Below are positions 34,932 to 43,071 of a stretch of 64,000 bases of DNA, one piece after another. Where the stretch lies: positions 496,001 to 560,000 of the forward strand of contig CBDEGR010000002.1 in the NCBI GenBank assembly GCA_965237895.1, written 5' to 3'. Position 1 is the first letter of the stretch, and the number at the start of each line of letters is the position of its first letter. Source of the stretch: CBDEGR01 sp965237895. GTDB taxonomy: Bacteria; Acidobacteriota; Terriglobia; UBA7540; JAPUME01. The position numbers and the translations under genes were made by a program. A model generated the notes under the pieces. That model was not told where the DNA came from. It saw nothing but the letters and a program-made list of their open reading frames with translations, and did not search any database.

Positions 34932-36497
34932 GTGGGGGCCGCCCAAAGCCCACCGGCGAACCCTCCCGGGCCGTTGTGTCCGTTTCCCTTCCCCCTCGTG
35001 GCCATTCCCCGCCTTGCCTATTCTTGTCGCAGGGGGCGGCTCCTGCTAGACTCAGCGACATCGATCGAATCAAGCCGGAACACTGCTGCGCCTGTGACCG
35101 CGTGTCCGGACGCAGGAAATTCCGGGGGAAGGTCTTCCTTCAATTTGCCCGTCTCTCCAGCGCGCCAAGCCGCTTTTCAGATTCTGAACCGCCTGGAGGG
35201 TCGCCGCCGGTTCGCCGTCGAGTTGCTCCAATCCGCGCCAGTGGAACGGCTGGAGGCGCGCGACCGGAATCTGACGCAGGAGCTTGTCCTGGGGGTCACT
35301 CGTCGGCGGAATCAGTTGGATTTCCTGATCGAAAAACATTCCCGCCGACCTGTTGCCAAACTCGACAGAGAAGTGCTTACCGCGCTCCGGCTGGGCGCAT
35401 ATCAGATTTGCCGGCTCACCAAGGTTCCCAAATCGGCTGCCGTAAATGAGTCGGTGGATTTGGTGAAATCGGCGAAGAAACACTCGGCCGCCGGGCTAGT
35501 CAACGCGGTCCTGCGAAAGATCACACCGGCGTCCCTTGACCCGCTCGTCTCCGAACTCTCAGGCTGGGAGGCCGAAAGTCTGCGGCTGGCGCACCCGGGT
35601 TGGCTGCTAGAACGATGGAAGCGAAATCTCGGTTCGGAAAGAGCGGCGGCATTGGCCACCCGCAACAATCTGCCTCCTCCGGTTACGCTGCGTGCGACGG
35701 CCTCTGCCCCCTCGCGGCAAGAGATATCCGACTCTCTGGCCGCCGAGGGAGTGGAAACGAGCCCGTGCCGATTTTCCCCGATGGGATTACATGTGACAAA
35801 GGGAAATGTGACGGGGACCGAGGCTTACCGTGAGGGGCGCGTGGTGATTCAGGACGAAGCCTCGCAACTGGTGGCGTACCTTGTAGCCCCGCAGGAGGGT
35901 GACTCGGTGCTCGACCTGTGCGCCGCGCCGGGCATGAAGGCGAATCACCTGGCGAAGTTGATGAAGTCCGGCCACGTGGCGGCCTGCGACCGGAGCCTTC
36001 CTCGACTCAAGACGGCGCAGCGGCTTCTTCAGGAACACTCCGCCGCAAAAGCGGCTTCCCTGAAACCGCTCTGGGTCTGCTGCGAAGGAACCGCACAGCT
36101 TCCCTTTCTTGAGAAGTTTGACCGCATTCTCCTCGACGCTCCCTGCTCGGGCACGGGAACCATCCGGAGAAACCCGGAAATCAAATGGCGGCTGGAAGAA
36201 GAAGAGTTGGGCCGGTACGCCCGGCTGCAGCGCAGCCTGCTTGAAAACGCCGTTCAATATCTGAAGGCCGGCGGGCGGCTGGTCTACGCAACCTGCTCGC
36301 TCGAACCGGAAGAGAATGAAGAAGTGGTGGCGACGGTGCATGAGAAAAATTCCGGCTTCACTTTAGTCGGGCGAGAGGGGCTGATGGGGGAGCTTCCCAT
36401 GTTCGAGTCCTTCTTCGACGCCCGTGGGGCCTTCCGGACCCATCCGGGGCCGGAGGAGATGGACGGGGTCTTCGCAGCCGTTGTGCGGCGGCAATAG
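34932..36497 (+). CDS. rsmB: 16S rRNA (cytosine-5)-methyltransferase RsmB
   Basis: RsmB/Sun methylates a cytosine of 16S rRNA (C967 in E. coli). Homology begins near residue 72 with an N-terminal NusB-like domain (RQAAFQILNRLEGRRRFA), followed by the Rossmann methyltransferase: SAM motif VLDLCAAPGMKANHLAKLM, motif IV DAPCSGTGTIRRNPEIKW and catalytic-Cys motif VYATCSLEPEENEEVV. The first 70 residues of the longest frame are not homologous, so the real start is probably a GTG near 35091 or a TTG near 35142; no site has a clear ribosome-binding sequence. The C-terminus (DGVFAAVVRRQ) is complete. Confidence 0.92.
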   Translation: MGAAQSPPANPPGPLCPFPFPLVAIPRLAYSCRRGRLLLDSATSIESSRNTAAPVTACPDAGNSGGRSSFNLPVSPARQAAFQILNRLEGRRRFAVELLQSAPVERLEARDRNLTQELVLGVTRRRNQLDFLIEKHSRRPVAKLDREVLTALRLGAYQICRLTKVPKSAAVNESVDLVKSAKKHSAAGLVNAVLRKITPASLDPLVSELSGWEAESLRLAHPGWLLERWKRNLGSERAAALATRNNLPPPVTLRATASAPSRQEISDSLAAEGVETSPCRFSPMGLHVTKGNVTGTEAYREGRVVIQDEASQLVAYLVAPQEGDSVLDLCAAPGMKANHLAKLMKSGHVAACDRSLPRLKTAQRLLQEHSAAKAASLKPLWVCCEGTAQLPFLEKFDRILLDAPCSGTGTIRRNPEIKWRLEEEELGRYARLQRSLLENAVQYLKAGGRLVYATCSLEPEENEEVVATVHEKNSGFTLVGREGLMGELPMFESFFDARGAFRTHPGPEEMDGVFAAVVRRQ

Positions 36498-36518
36498 GAA
36501 ACGGAGGCGCTACGGCAA

Positions 36519-36552
36519 GAAAAATCCCCGGCCAATATCCAATGGACCGGGG
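36519..36552 (-). terminator. Rho-independent terminator (minus strand)
   Basis: Read on the minus strand, CCCCGG pairs with CCGGGG around an inner TCCA/TGGA stem, and the hairpin is followed by ATTTTT. It lies after the small membrane-protein gene at 36635-36853 and may also insulate it from rsmB on the other strand. Confidence 0.7.
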
Positions 36553-36634
36553 AGATGAGAGTGAAGTTCCGCTGTCAATCTCTACGTTTTTCCGTAAGAG
36601 ACTCGTGCACACGAGAAGTCGGCTATCAGAGACC

Positions 36635-36853
36635 TCACACTATCAATATGGTGCCGATGCCCACCAAGCCAAGGCCCCTGGCGAGACGGCCTTCGTCCGG
36701 CTTGCTCACCGATATCGAATCTTCCGGAATGAGTGGACCGGTAATTGACCCCGAAACGGTGGATTGAGCAACCATACCAGCGCCCATAACGGCGACGATC
36801 AAACCCGTAATAACCAGCGGCGTGTTCAGCTTTCCCTTCTTGGCCGATGGCAT
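36635..36853 (-). CDS. Small two-helix membrane protein (paralogue 1 of a local family)
   Basis: A 72-residue protein, MPSAKKGKLNTPLVITGLIV onward. A first helix rich in Gly (ITGLIVAVMGAGMVAQS), a polar loop (TVSGSITGPLIPEDS) and a second helix (GLGLVGIGTILIV) repeat the layout of the 37046-37465 product: helix, Ser/Thr run, short loop with a TGP or TGQ, polar stretch, helix. It lacks the signal peptide and N-terminal domain of that protein, so it may be a truncated relative. A terminator follows. No function is known. Confidence 0.55.
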   Translation of the reverse strand: MPSAKKGKLNTPLVITGLIVAVMGAGMVAQSTVSGSITGPLIPEDSISVSKPDEGRLARGLGLVGIGTILIV

Positions 36854-37045
36854 CCTGCACGATGAAGGTAAGGATTCGGTTCGAGGAGGGCTAGAAGGCG
36901 CTGACCTGCTTCGATTCCTACGGGTTCTTCCGAACTCCGAGAGCCCTCGAAGAGTTGGGCGGGCTCTTTGCCGCCGTCTTGATCAAGACTTAGGGATCGA
37001 GGCTCTGGACGAAGATCGCCGCCCATCGGAAAGGAAAAAGCATTG

Positions 37046-37465
37046 CTATTGCATGCTGGCCCAATACATGAAAAGCCCGCTGGCGCCGACCAAGCTGTAC
37101 CCCGCATACTGCCGGTCTCTTCTGGTCTGTTTGAAAGTGACCTGCTGCCCGGTGAGGGGGTCCGTTCCCGTCACTTTCTCGGTGGACGTCGCCATAAGGG
37201 TCAATCCGGCGATCAAAGTTCCGATCCCGGTGATCATCAACCATTTCGCCCTGCTTCTGTTGTTTAGGGACAATCCGCCCCGCTGCGCCCGTTGCAGCTT
37301 CCAATCCTCCTTTCCATTCTCATGGAGGGAGAGTTCTGCCGTAACGTGATCACGGGAGAAACGAACCCGATCGGCCACCCGGACCAGGGACTTGGCGGAA
37401 TCTTCCGCCCGAACCATGCCTCCTAAGAAAAGAATCGCCAGGAGGCAAAAGACCGGCTTTTTCAT
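37046..37465 (-). CDS. Secreted/membrane protein of a local small family (paralogue 2)
   Basis: A 139-residue protein. The ATG at 37465 is chosen because AGGAG lies seven bases before it and it opens a signal peptide (MKKPVFCLLAILFLGGMVRA). A short domain follows (RVRFSRDHVTAELSLHEN, WKLQRAQRGG), then a helix (WLMITGIGTLIAGLTLMATS), the loop EKVTGTDPLTGQQVTFKQ and a last helix (GYSLVGASGLFMYWA). The same sequence of elements occurs in the fragment at 37645-37990 and in part at 36635-36853. It seems to be the only full-length member here. Function unknown. Confidence 0.7.
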   Translation of the reverse strand: MKKPVFCLLAILFLGGMVRAEDSAKSLVRVADRVRFSRDHVTAELSLHENGKEDWKLQRAQRGGLSLNNRSRAKWLMITGIGTLIAGLTLMATSTEKVTGTDPLTGQQVTFKQTRRDRQYAGYSLVGASGLFMYWASMQ

Positions 37466-37577
37466 TTCGCGGCTCCTTTCAGAAGCTCCGGAAAAATTGG
37501 GTCCCGAGAAACCGCGGGAGGAAGTCGCGCGGAACGAAACCATTCTACCCGAAATTTTGCTTCCCAGAGGAAACCCA

Positions 37578-37609
37578 AAAAAAATCCCCAGCCCTTACGG
37601 GCCGGGGAT
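37578..37609 (-). terminator. Rho-independent terminator (minus strand)
   Basis: On the minus strand TCCCCGGCCCGTAAGGGCTGGGGA forms a GC-rich hairpin with a TAA-type loop and a single bulge, followed by eight Ts. It closes the transcript of the small-family fragment upstream at 37645. Confidence 0.85.
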
Positions 37610-37644
37610 CGAAGAAGTTGATTCTGAATATTCGAAAGTTTTTT

Positions 37645-37990
37645 TTAGAACAATCTGCCCTTCCGGAGCAGGACGCCGCCGAGACCCATCGGGGCAACGT
37701 CGCCCCCGAGGTGTCCGTTACTCCGAGCGGAGATAGTTGAGTTAATTGGCTGTCCGGTGATTGGATCGATGATGCTAATTGTGGCGGACGAACTGGAGGT
37801 GGCGGCAAGCAATGCGCCCAAGACCACGGCGCCCACGCCGGCATGGATCAACCCTTTGTTCTTCTCTTTGCCGATGGACGGCTCGCCCTGAGCGCGATCG
37901 AGGGTCCAGGTACCGCTATCCATCGTGGCAACTACCGCATCCCGCGAAAAGCGGGCATGGCCGGAAAAGCTCCGCAAAACCGTGCTTGAG
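37645..37990 (-). pseudogene. Truncated third member of the small membrane-protein family
   Basis: The frame carries HARFSRDAVVATMDSGTW, TLDRAQGEPSIGKEKNK, a helix (GVGAVVLGALLAATSSSS), the loop ISIIDPITGQPINSTIS and a final hydrophobic stretch. These align with RVRFSRDHVTAEL, KLQRAQ, the helix and TDPLTGQQ of the 37046-37465 product. The signal peptide is missing: just upstream, in another frame, is the 5' part of an HPF-like gene. The frame has an upstream ATG at 38016 inside the HPF-like sequence, but the protein made from it would have no signal peptide. A terminator follows. Confidence 0.6.
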
Positions 37991-38230
37991 GGCTGCCAAC
38001 GGCTTGGCGGCCTCATCGCCCGCGTTCAGGTGCATCGCAGGCAGGGATAAAGTTACCGAAGAGATAAACTTCGTCACCGAGCGGGTTCGCCGGACCAGGC
38101 TTACATGAAGTCGAACCAAGTCGGGATCAAACTTCTTCAGCCGTCGGGCAAGGTTCGCTTCCTGTCGCTGGAGTTCGCGTTCGATTTTTTCATGGTGCGG
38201 AAGGTCGTGATAGCTGACGTGCGTCTTCAT
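37916..38230 (-). CDS. Truncated ribosome hibernation factor-like (HPF/RaiA) protein
   Basis: A 104-residue frame starting MKTHVSYHDLPHHEKIEREL. Its middle, FDPDLVRLHVSLVRR then KFISSVTLSLPAMHLNAGDE and ALKHGFAELF, resembles the S30AE/HPF fold that binds idle ribosomes. After about residue 88 the family resemblance stops and the last 16 residues (RPCPLFAGCGSCHDG) come from sequence coding in another frame for the small-family fragment. The gene seems to have been cut by a deletion near 37985. The assignment to HPF is by pattern only and may be wrong. Confidence 0.5.
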   Translation of the reverse strand: MKTHVSYHDLPHHEKIERELQRQEANLARRLKKFDPDLVRLHVSLVRRTRSVTKFISSVTLSLPAMHLNAGDEAAKPLAALKHGFAELFRPCPLFAGCGSCHDG

Positions 38231-38292
38231 TCGGGGTCTTCTTGTGGTCTCGGATCGATCGATTGATTGATTCCGGGAAATCCGACGGCCAT

Positions 38293-39042
38293 CTAATCTA
38301 TCACAACTTTGATCTTCCGAATTTCAACGTCTCTTCCAGCACTGCCTAAGGGGGAGCCCTTTTTGAACCCCGGGCAGCGGAGGACTTTTCCGGGCCGCTC
38401 CCCCGTGTGCCGGCCTCGCTCCAGGGCTACGCGCCCGTTGACCAGGATGTACTCGATCCCTTCCGGGTATTGATTCGGCTGCTCAAATGTGGCGCGATCG
38501 ATCACCGTCTTGGGGTCGAGAGTGTTAGATCGGCCCAAGAGCCTTTCGCGATTCGTCCTCTTAGCGGAAAACCCACTTTTTTGGCGTTCAGGTCCGTCAT
38601 CTTGTGGACCGCCTGTTCGAGCGTGAGAAGCCCCAGCTCCCGCACATAGCGGCCCCAGCACACCTTCTGTGTTTACGGCTTCTCCGTCCGAGCCGGACTC
38701 GCCCAGAACCATCGTCGTTACCCCTTGCCGGACCATGCTCTCAGCCTTGGGGTCCACCAAGATGGTTTAGTCGGAGTGGTTGTGGATGTCGATAAAGCTG
38801 GGGGTGAGGATGAGGCCGGAGGCATCTCTCGTTCGCCGCGGGGGTGAATCTGCAAGCTCTCCCATCGCGACGATCTTGCCGTCCTTGACGGCAACGTCCG
38901 CCTCTCACCGGGCCGCCCCGGGGCCGTCGACAACGGTGCCGTTAAGGATGATCAGATCGTACGCGTCTTGGCTGCAACCTGTAATTAACAAGATGGGTGC
39001 AAGAGCCTTAAGAAGGCAGGCTTTCATCTGTTGTAGAGACAT
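38293..39042 (-). pseudogene. Decayed N-acyl-D-amino-acid deacylase (D-aminoacylase) gene
   Basis: The minus strand encodes a lipoprotein signal (MKACLLKALAPILLITGC), then YDLIILNGTVVDGPGAA, a TGA, ADVAVKDGKIVAMGEL, the metal-site segment LILTPSFIDIHNHSD, a TAA, and MVRQGVTTMVLGESGSDGE. At about 38668 it jumps to the C-terminal part (GRYVRELGLLTLEQAVHKM in another frame, then DPKTVIDRATFEQPNQYP, VLVNGR-like and GERPGKVLR). The roughly 250-residue amidohydrolase core is deleted. Two nonsense codons, two frameshifts and a deletion make it clearly non-functional. Start at 39042 or 39027. Confidence 0.85.
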
Positions 39043-39111
39043 GTAGGAACGCCTATTTCGCAGACCGTCTGGCCGGTCTAATAATAATTAACTCTCTATT
39101 TCAAGCGTGGA

Positions 39112-39525
39112 TCACTCCCCCATCACTTTAATCAGGACTCGCTTCCGCCTCCGCCCGTCGAACTCGGCGTAGTAGACCTGCTGCCAGGGGCCGAGGTCGA
39201 GCTTGCCCTCCGTCACCGGGACAATCACCTGATGTCCGATGATCAGATTCTTCAGGTGGGCGTCCCCGTTGTCTTCGCCGGTCTGATGATGGCGGTAGTC
39301 AGGCCCAAACGGCGCGAGTTTTTCCAGCCACTCTTCGATATCTGCAATCAGCCCGTCCTCAGCGTCGTTGATATAGATGCCCGCAGTGATGTGCATGGCC
39401 GAGGCCAGCACCATCCCTTCACGGATTTTGGCCTTCTTGAGAGCATTCGCCACCTCGCCGGTAATGTTAATGAATTCCCGCTTCTTCTTGGTGTTGAACC
39501 AGAGATATTCGGTATGAGCTTTCAG
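39112..39525 (-). CDS. YjbQ-family protein (UPF0047), apparent CTG start
   Basis: A 137-residue protein of the YjbQ/UPF0047 family, which has thiamine-phosphate-synthase-like activity in E. coli. The conserved His/Glu set appears as SAMHITAGIYINDAEDGL, HHQTGEDNGDAHLKN and GPWQQVYYAEFDG. Conventional start codons would allow only a GTG at 39453, giving 113 residues and losing the family N-terminus. Upstream in frame the sequence KAHTEYLWFNTKKKREFINI is well conserved and begins after CTG at 39525, with GGGAAG six bases before it and the dehydratase stop three bases upstream. A CTG start with translational coupling is inferred. Confidence 0.85.
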   Translation of the reverse strand: MKAHTEYLWFNTKKKREFINITGEVANALKKAKIREGMVLASAMHITAGIYINDAEDGLIADIEEWLEKLAPFGPDYRHHQTGEDNGDAHLKNLIIGHQVIVPVTEGKLDLGPWQQVYYAEFDGRRRKRVLIKVMGE

Positions 39526-39527
39526 AG

Positions 39528-41537
39528 TTATCTTCCCAATGCCTTCCTTCCCGCTTCCAGAGTTTCGAGGATGCGGTCCACGTCAAAGACGCAGCCGCCC
39601 CAGATGCCGCCGGCCACGTTCTGCAGCGCCGCCCAGAGTCGCGTGTCGTCCGGCAGCGCGGCATCAGCCTGTAGATCAGGCCGCGGAGGGCGCTCGGCGA
39701 GGACCTGGGTTCCCTCCTCCACGCCGAAAATCATTCCATCCCGACCGACCAGATGGACGCTTCCTTTGAGACGCTTCGGGTCGATGATAATTTGAATCAT
39801 ATCGCCGTCCATCAATTTTCCGATAGGCCCTCCGGCCAGCGCTTCCGGGCCGATGTGGCCGATGCAGGCGCCGGTCGAAACGCCCGAGAAACGGGCGTCG
39901 GTAAGGACGGCGACATCTTTGCCGAAGGGGAGATATTTTAGTGCAATCGTAATCTGCGCGATTTCTTCCATGCCCGTACCCATCGGGCCGCGACAGAGCA
40001 GAACGATCACGTCGCCCGCCTTGATGCGATCCGGCCCCTGGGATTTGATGGCGGCCATCACGGCGCGCTCTTCCGTAAAGATTCTTGCCGGCCCGGTCTT
40101 TTGGTAAATTCCGTCCGCGTTGAGCACGCTTGGGTCAATCGCCGTACTTTTAATGACCGACCCTTGCGGGGCCAGATTTCCGGTTGGAAATGTGACCGTA
40201 CTGGTCAGGCCTTTTTGGGCGGCGCGTTCGGGAGACAGGATGACGTCGTCGGGGTCCACGCCGTCCCGCTCCTTGAGGATAGCGCGAAGTTTATCCCGCC
40301 GCTGTGATTTTTCCCAAACGTCCAGCACGCGCGCGAGCGGTTCGCCGGTCACCGTCACAACCTTTTCCTCGAGCAGGCCCAATCGCCTCAAGTGGAGCAT
40401 CACCTCCGGCACGCCTCCGGCCAGAAAGACGCGCACCGTGGGGTGCATGACCGGCCCGTTCGGCAACACCGAGACCAGCCGCGGGACTTTTTGATTCACC
40501 GCTTCCCAATCTTCCACCCGCGGCCTGGGTAACCCGGCGGCATGAGCGATGGCAGGGATGTGTAAAATGAGGTTGGTCGAGCCGCCGAAGGCGGCATGCA
40601 CCCTCAGGGCGTTTTGAACGGCTTCTTCGGTGAGAATATCCTTCGTTCGGATTCCGCGCGACTCCATCTCCACCAACGCCTTCGCCGAGCGCACCGCCAT
40701 GTCGAGCCAGATGGGCTGGCCGGAGGGAGACAGCGCGGCATGAGGCAGCGTGAGCCCCAGAGCCTCTCCGACTACCTGCGAGGTGGCCGCTGTCCCCAGA
40801 AATTGGCATCCCCCGCCCGGCGTGGCGCAGGCGCGGCAGCCGAGTTCGGCGGCCTCTTCCAAGGTGATTTTTCCATGGGCGAACCGAGGGCTGAGGGTCT
40901 GAATTTTAACCGCGTCTTCCCCCTTTTCCGGGGGTAAGGAGACGCCGCCGGGAACAAGAATCGCCGGTAAGTGGCGCATTCCGGCCAGCGCCATCATCAT
41001 GGCCGGCAGTCCTTTGTCGCAGGTGGCGATGCCCATCACGCCGCTTCGAGTAGGTAGGGAGCGAATCAGACGACGGAAGATCTGGGCGGCGTCATTTCTA
41101 TACGCGAGGCTGTCGAACATGCCGACCGTGCCTTGCGTGCGGCCGTCGCAAGGGTCGCTACAGTAACCGGCGAAAGGGACCGTGCCGAGGCGCTTCAACT
41201 CTTCCGCCGCCGCTCTCATTAAAAGGCCCACTTCCCAATGGCCCGTGTGGTAGCCGAGCGCCAGGGGACGGCCGTCCGGCTCGCGGATGCCGCCCTGGGT
41301 GCTGAGGATGAGGAACTCCTTGCCGGTCAACTCCTGAGGATTCCATCCCATGCCGGCGTCCTGGCTCAACCCGAACAGGTCGCCGCTGGGCCGCTCGCGA
41401 AGCATCTCGTCGGTGAAAGGCAAGCTTCCGGCCGGGCCGGGGGATTGGGTCCGGATGTCGAAATTCTTCTCCGCCTCCCCCAGCCAATCGTAGGGGACGC
41501 GGGGGCTCTGGGAGGTCGCATTTTTTTTCGTTGTCAT
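39528..41537 (-). CDS. IlvD/Edd-family dehydratase, YjhG/YagF (sugar-acid) type
   Basis: A 669-residue protein, about 100 longer than IlvD and matching YjhG/YagF xylonate dehydratases in length. Fe-S ligand regions are PFAGYCSDPCDGRTQGT, ATCDKGLPAMMMAL and ACATPGGGCQFLGTAATSQ. The lower domain holds LLCRGPMGTGMEEI and LTDARFSGVSTGACIGHIGP with the catalytic Ser. These enzymes dehydrate D-xylonate or similar aldonic acids to 2-keto-3-deoxy acids. The gene follows a sugar ABC transporter and a Gfo/Idh dehydrogenase on the same strand, supporting oxidative, non-phosphorylating sugar catabolism. AGGAG lies eight bases before the ATG. Confidence 0.92.
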   Translation of the reverse strand: MTTKKNATSQSPRVPYDWLGEAEKNFDIRTQSPGPAGSLPFTDEMLRERPSGDLFGLSQDAGMGWNPQELTGKEFLILSTQGGIREPDGRPLALGYHTGHWEVGLLMRAAAEELKRLGTVPFAGYCSDPCDGRTQGTVGMFDSLAYRNDAAQIFRRLIRSLPTRSGVMGIATCDKGLPAMMMALAGMRHLPAILVPGGVSLPPEKGEDAVKIQTLSPRFAHGKITLEEAAELGCRACATPGGGCQFLGTAATSQVVGEALGLTLPHAALSPSGQPIWLDMAVRSAKALVEMESRGIRTKDILTEEAVQNALRVHAAFGGSTNLILHIPAIAHAAGLPRPRVEDWEAVNQKVPRLVSVLPNGPVMHPTVRVFLAGGVPEVMLHLRRLGLLEEKVVTVTGEPLARVLDVWEKSQRRDKLRAILKERDGVDPDDVILSPERAAQKGLTSTVTFPTGNLAPQGSVIKSTAIDPSVLNADGIYQKTGPARIFTEERAVMAAIKSQGPDRIKAGDVIVLLCRGPMGTGMEEIAQITIALKYLPFGKDVAVLTDARFSGVSTGACIGHIGPEALAGGPIGKLMDGDMIQIIIDPKRLKGSVHLVGRDGMIFGVEEGTQVLAERPPRPDLQADAALPDDTRLWAALQNVAGGIWGGCVFDVDRILETLEAGRKALGR

Positions 41538-41640
41538 TGCCTGGGCTCCTAGGCCGCGGTCGAGGAAGTAGAGCGCCCAGAAAGGGCTGCGCTGCTTCTT
41601 CGCCCGGCGGAAAGACTCTTACGGAAGTAAGGAAGTAATT

Positions 41641-41984
41641 TTACCCCAGAATTTCGCCAACGGCCAGCGCCGTATAGATCAAGAAGAGACGCAGCCAGCC
41701 CGCTGCTTTGTGCAATCCGGCCAGCGCCGCTGGGATGGCTGCTCCTTTGAAATCAGAAATCCTGCCAGATAAGCGGCATAGAGCGTTGGGGAGCCGTCCG
41801 AAGGAAAGCGTGTCGAGAGGCCCGGCCACGGCCCACGATCGTAGAAGCGGAGGATCTCGACGTCGGTCAGGGCGGCCAGGGATAATTGCGGCACGACCCG
41901 GATCAGAAAAACCGCCGCCCAATAAGCGAGGTGGGAGGCGACGGTGGCGACGGCAATCTTGGCTAGGAAAGGGAATGCTCGCAC
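41641..41984 (-). pseudogene. Small membrane protein gene with a frameshift
   Basis: The 5' frame gives MRAFPFLAKIAVATVASHLA then WAAVFLIRVVPQLSLAALTD and LYAAYLAGFLIS. Then the good sequence moves to the next frame: GAAIPAALAGLHKAAGWLRL followed by FLIYTALAVGEILG and a stop at 41641. Together this would be a protein of about 114 residues with two or three helices. A one-base indel near 41750 explains it. Family not recognised. It lies within the sugar operon, between the dehydrogenase and dehydratase genes. Confidence 0.5.
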
Positions 41985-42054
41985 AGTTTTATAAAACTAC
42001 GAAATCGGGTCCGAGGCAACAGTATATTGGTAATGGAGTGGGGGCGATGCCCCC

Positions 42055-43071
42055 TTACTGAACTGACGCGACTTCCACGGTGGTCTCCGTTTGATAGGAG
42101 CGCGTGGCCGCGACAGCGATGCGCAGAGCCGCGATGCCGTCCCCGATGGTAACCGGCGAAGGACGGTCCTTGAGCAGGTTCCGGGCGAAGTCGCCGAGCT
42201 GGGCCACGTAGGCGGCCCCGAAGCGTTCCGGGAAGAAGGGGACGGTATCGTGGGAGACGTTGTTCTTTTTCATCACCAGCAGTGGCGTCTCTTGGAGATA
42301 GCCGACCCGCAGCGTGCCTTCCGTACCCAGAATTTCGGCGGAGATGTCGTAACCGTAGAGCCCATTGCGCGTGACATCGACCACCCCGAGGCCTTGGTTT
42401 TTGAAGGTGAGGCTTACGATGGCGTTGTCGATGTCGCCGATGGTGTCCAGTTCCCTGTAAACTAACGTCGCACCGAGCGCGTGAATGCTCTTGACCTCGC
42501 CCATCATCCACCGGGCCACATCGAAATCGTGAACCGCCATATCGATCAGCAGGCCGCCGCTGTTTTTCGGGTGGACGTATTCCAGGCTCGGCAGGTAGGG
42601 GTCACGCGAGGTGGATTTGAACACCACCGGCCTGCCGATGACGCCCTCTTCGAGCTTCCTTTTGGCTTCCGCAAACCCCTTGTCATAGCGGCGCATGAAA
42701 CCCATCTGGAAAAAAATGCCGCTTCCCTCGACGATTTGCCGAACGGCCTCGGCTTCCGCCAGCGTCAACGAGAGGGGCTTTTCGCAGAAGATCGGTTTGG
42801 AACGCGCGGCGGCGGCTTGAATCAATTCCCGGTGCGTCACGGTCGGCGTGACGATGACGACGGCGTCAGTGTCCGGGGCGTCCATCATCGTGAGCGGGTC
42901 GTTGTAGGGACGCGCCTCGGTTTCGGAGGCCACTTGCTCAAGGCGTGCCGCGTCGGTATCCGCCACCGCGGTGAGCCGAATCTCGGGAATTGCATACGCC
43001 AAATATTGAGCGTAGAGCTTGCCCAAGCGCCCCAGTCCGCACAAGCCGACCTTGATTCTCTTAAGCGTCAT
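42055..43071 (-). CDS. Gfo/Idh/MocA-family sugar or inositol dehydrogenase
   Basis: A 338-residue NAD(P)-dependent dehydrogenase. The Rossmann motif GLCGLGRLGKLYAQYL is at the N-terminus, the lysine motif reads FCEKPLSLTLAEAEAVRQI, and the catalytic region LLIDMAVHDFDVARWMMGE holds the Asp/His. This fits inositol 2-dehydrogenase (IolG)-like members, which oxidise myo-inositol or pyranose sugars. Its ATG overlaps the stop of the binding-protein gene (ATGA), so it is in the transporter operon, and its product could pass toward the YjhG-type dehydratase. Exact substrate is not readable. Confidence 0.93.
   Translation of the reverse strand: MTLKRIKVGLCGLGRLGKLYAQYLAYAIPEIRLTAVADTDAARLEQVASETEARPYNDPLTMMDAPDTDAVVIVTPTVTHRELIQAAAARSKPIFCEKPLSLTLAEAEAVRQIVEGSGIFFQMGFMRRYDKGFAEAKRKLEEGVIGRPVVFKSTSRDPYLPSLEYVHPKNSGGLLIDMAVHDFDVARWMMGEVKSIHALGATLVYRELDTIGDIDNAIVSLTFKNQGLGVVDVTRNGLYGYDISAEILGTEGTLRVGYLQETPLLVMKKNNVSHDTVPFFPERFGAAYVAQLGDFARNLLKDRPSPVTIGDGIAALRIAVAATRSYQTETTVEVASVQ

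Noticed and set aside
38750..38920. TGA and TAA in the D-aminoacylase gene as recoded codons
   Set aside because: TAA is not recoded in bacteria known to me, no SECIS-like hairpin was seen, and the gene also has frameshifts and a core deletion, so it is a pseudogene.
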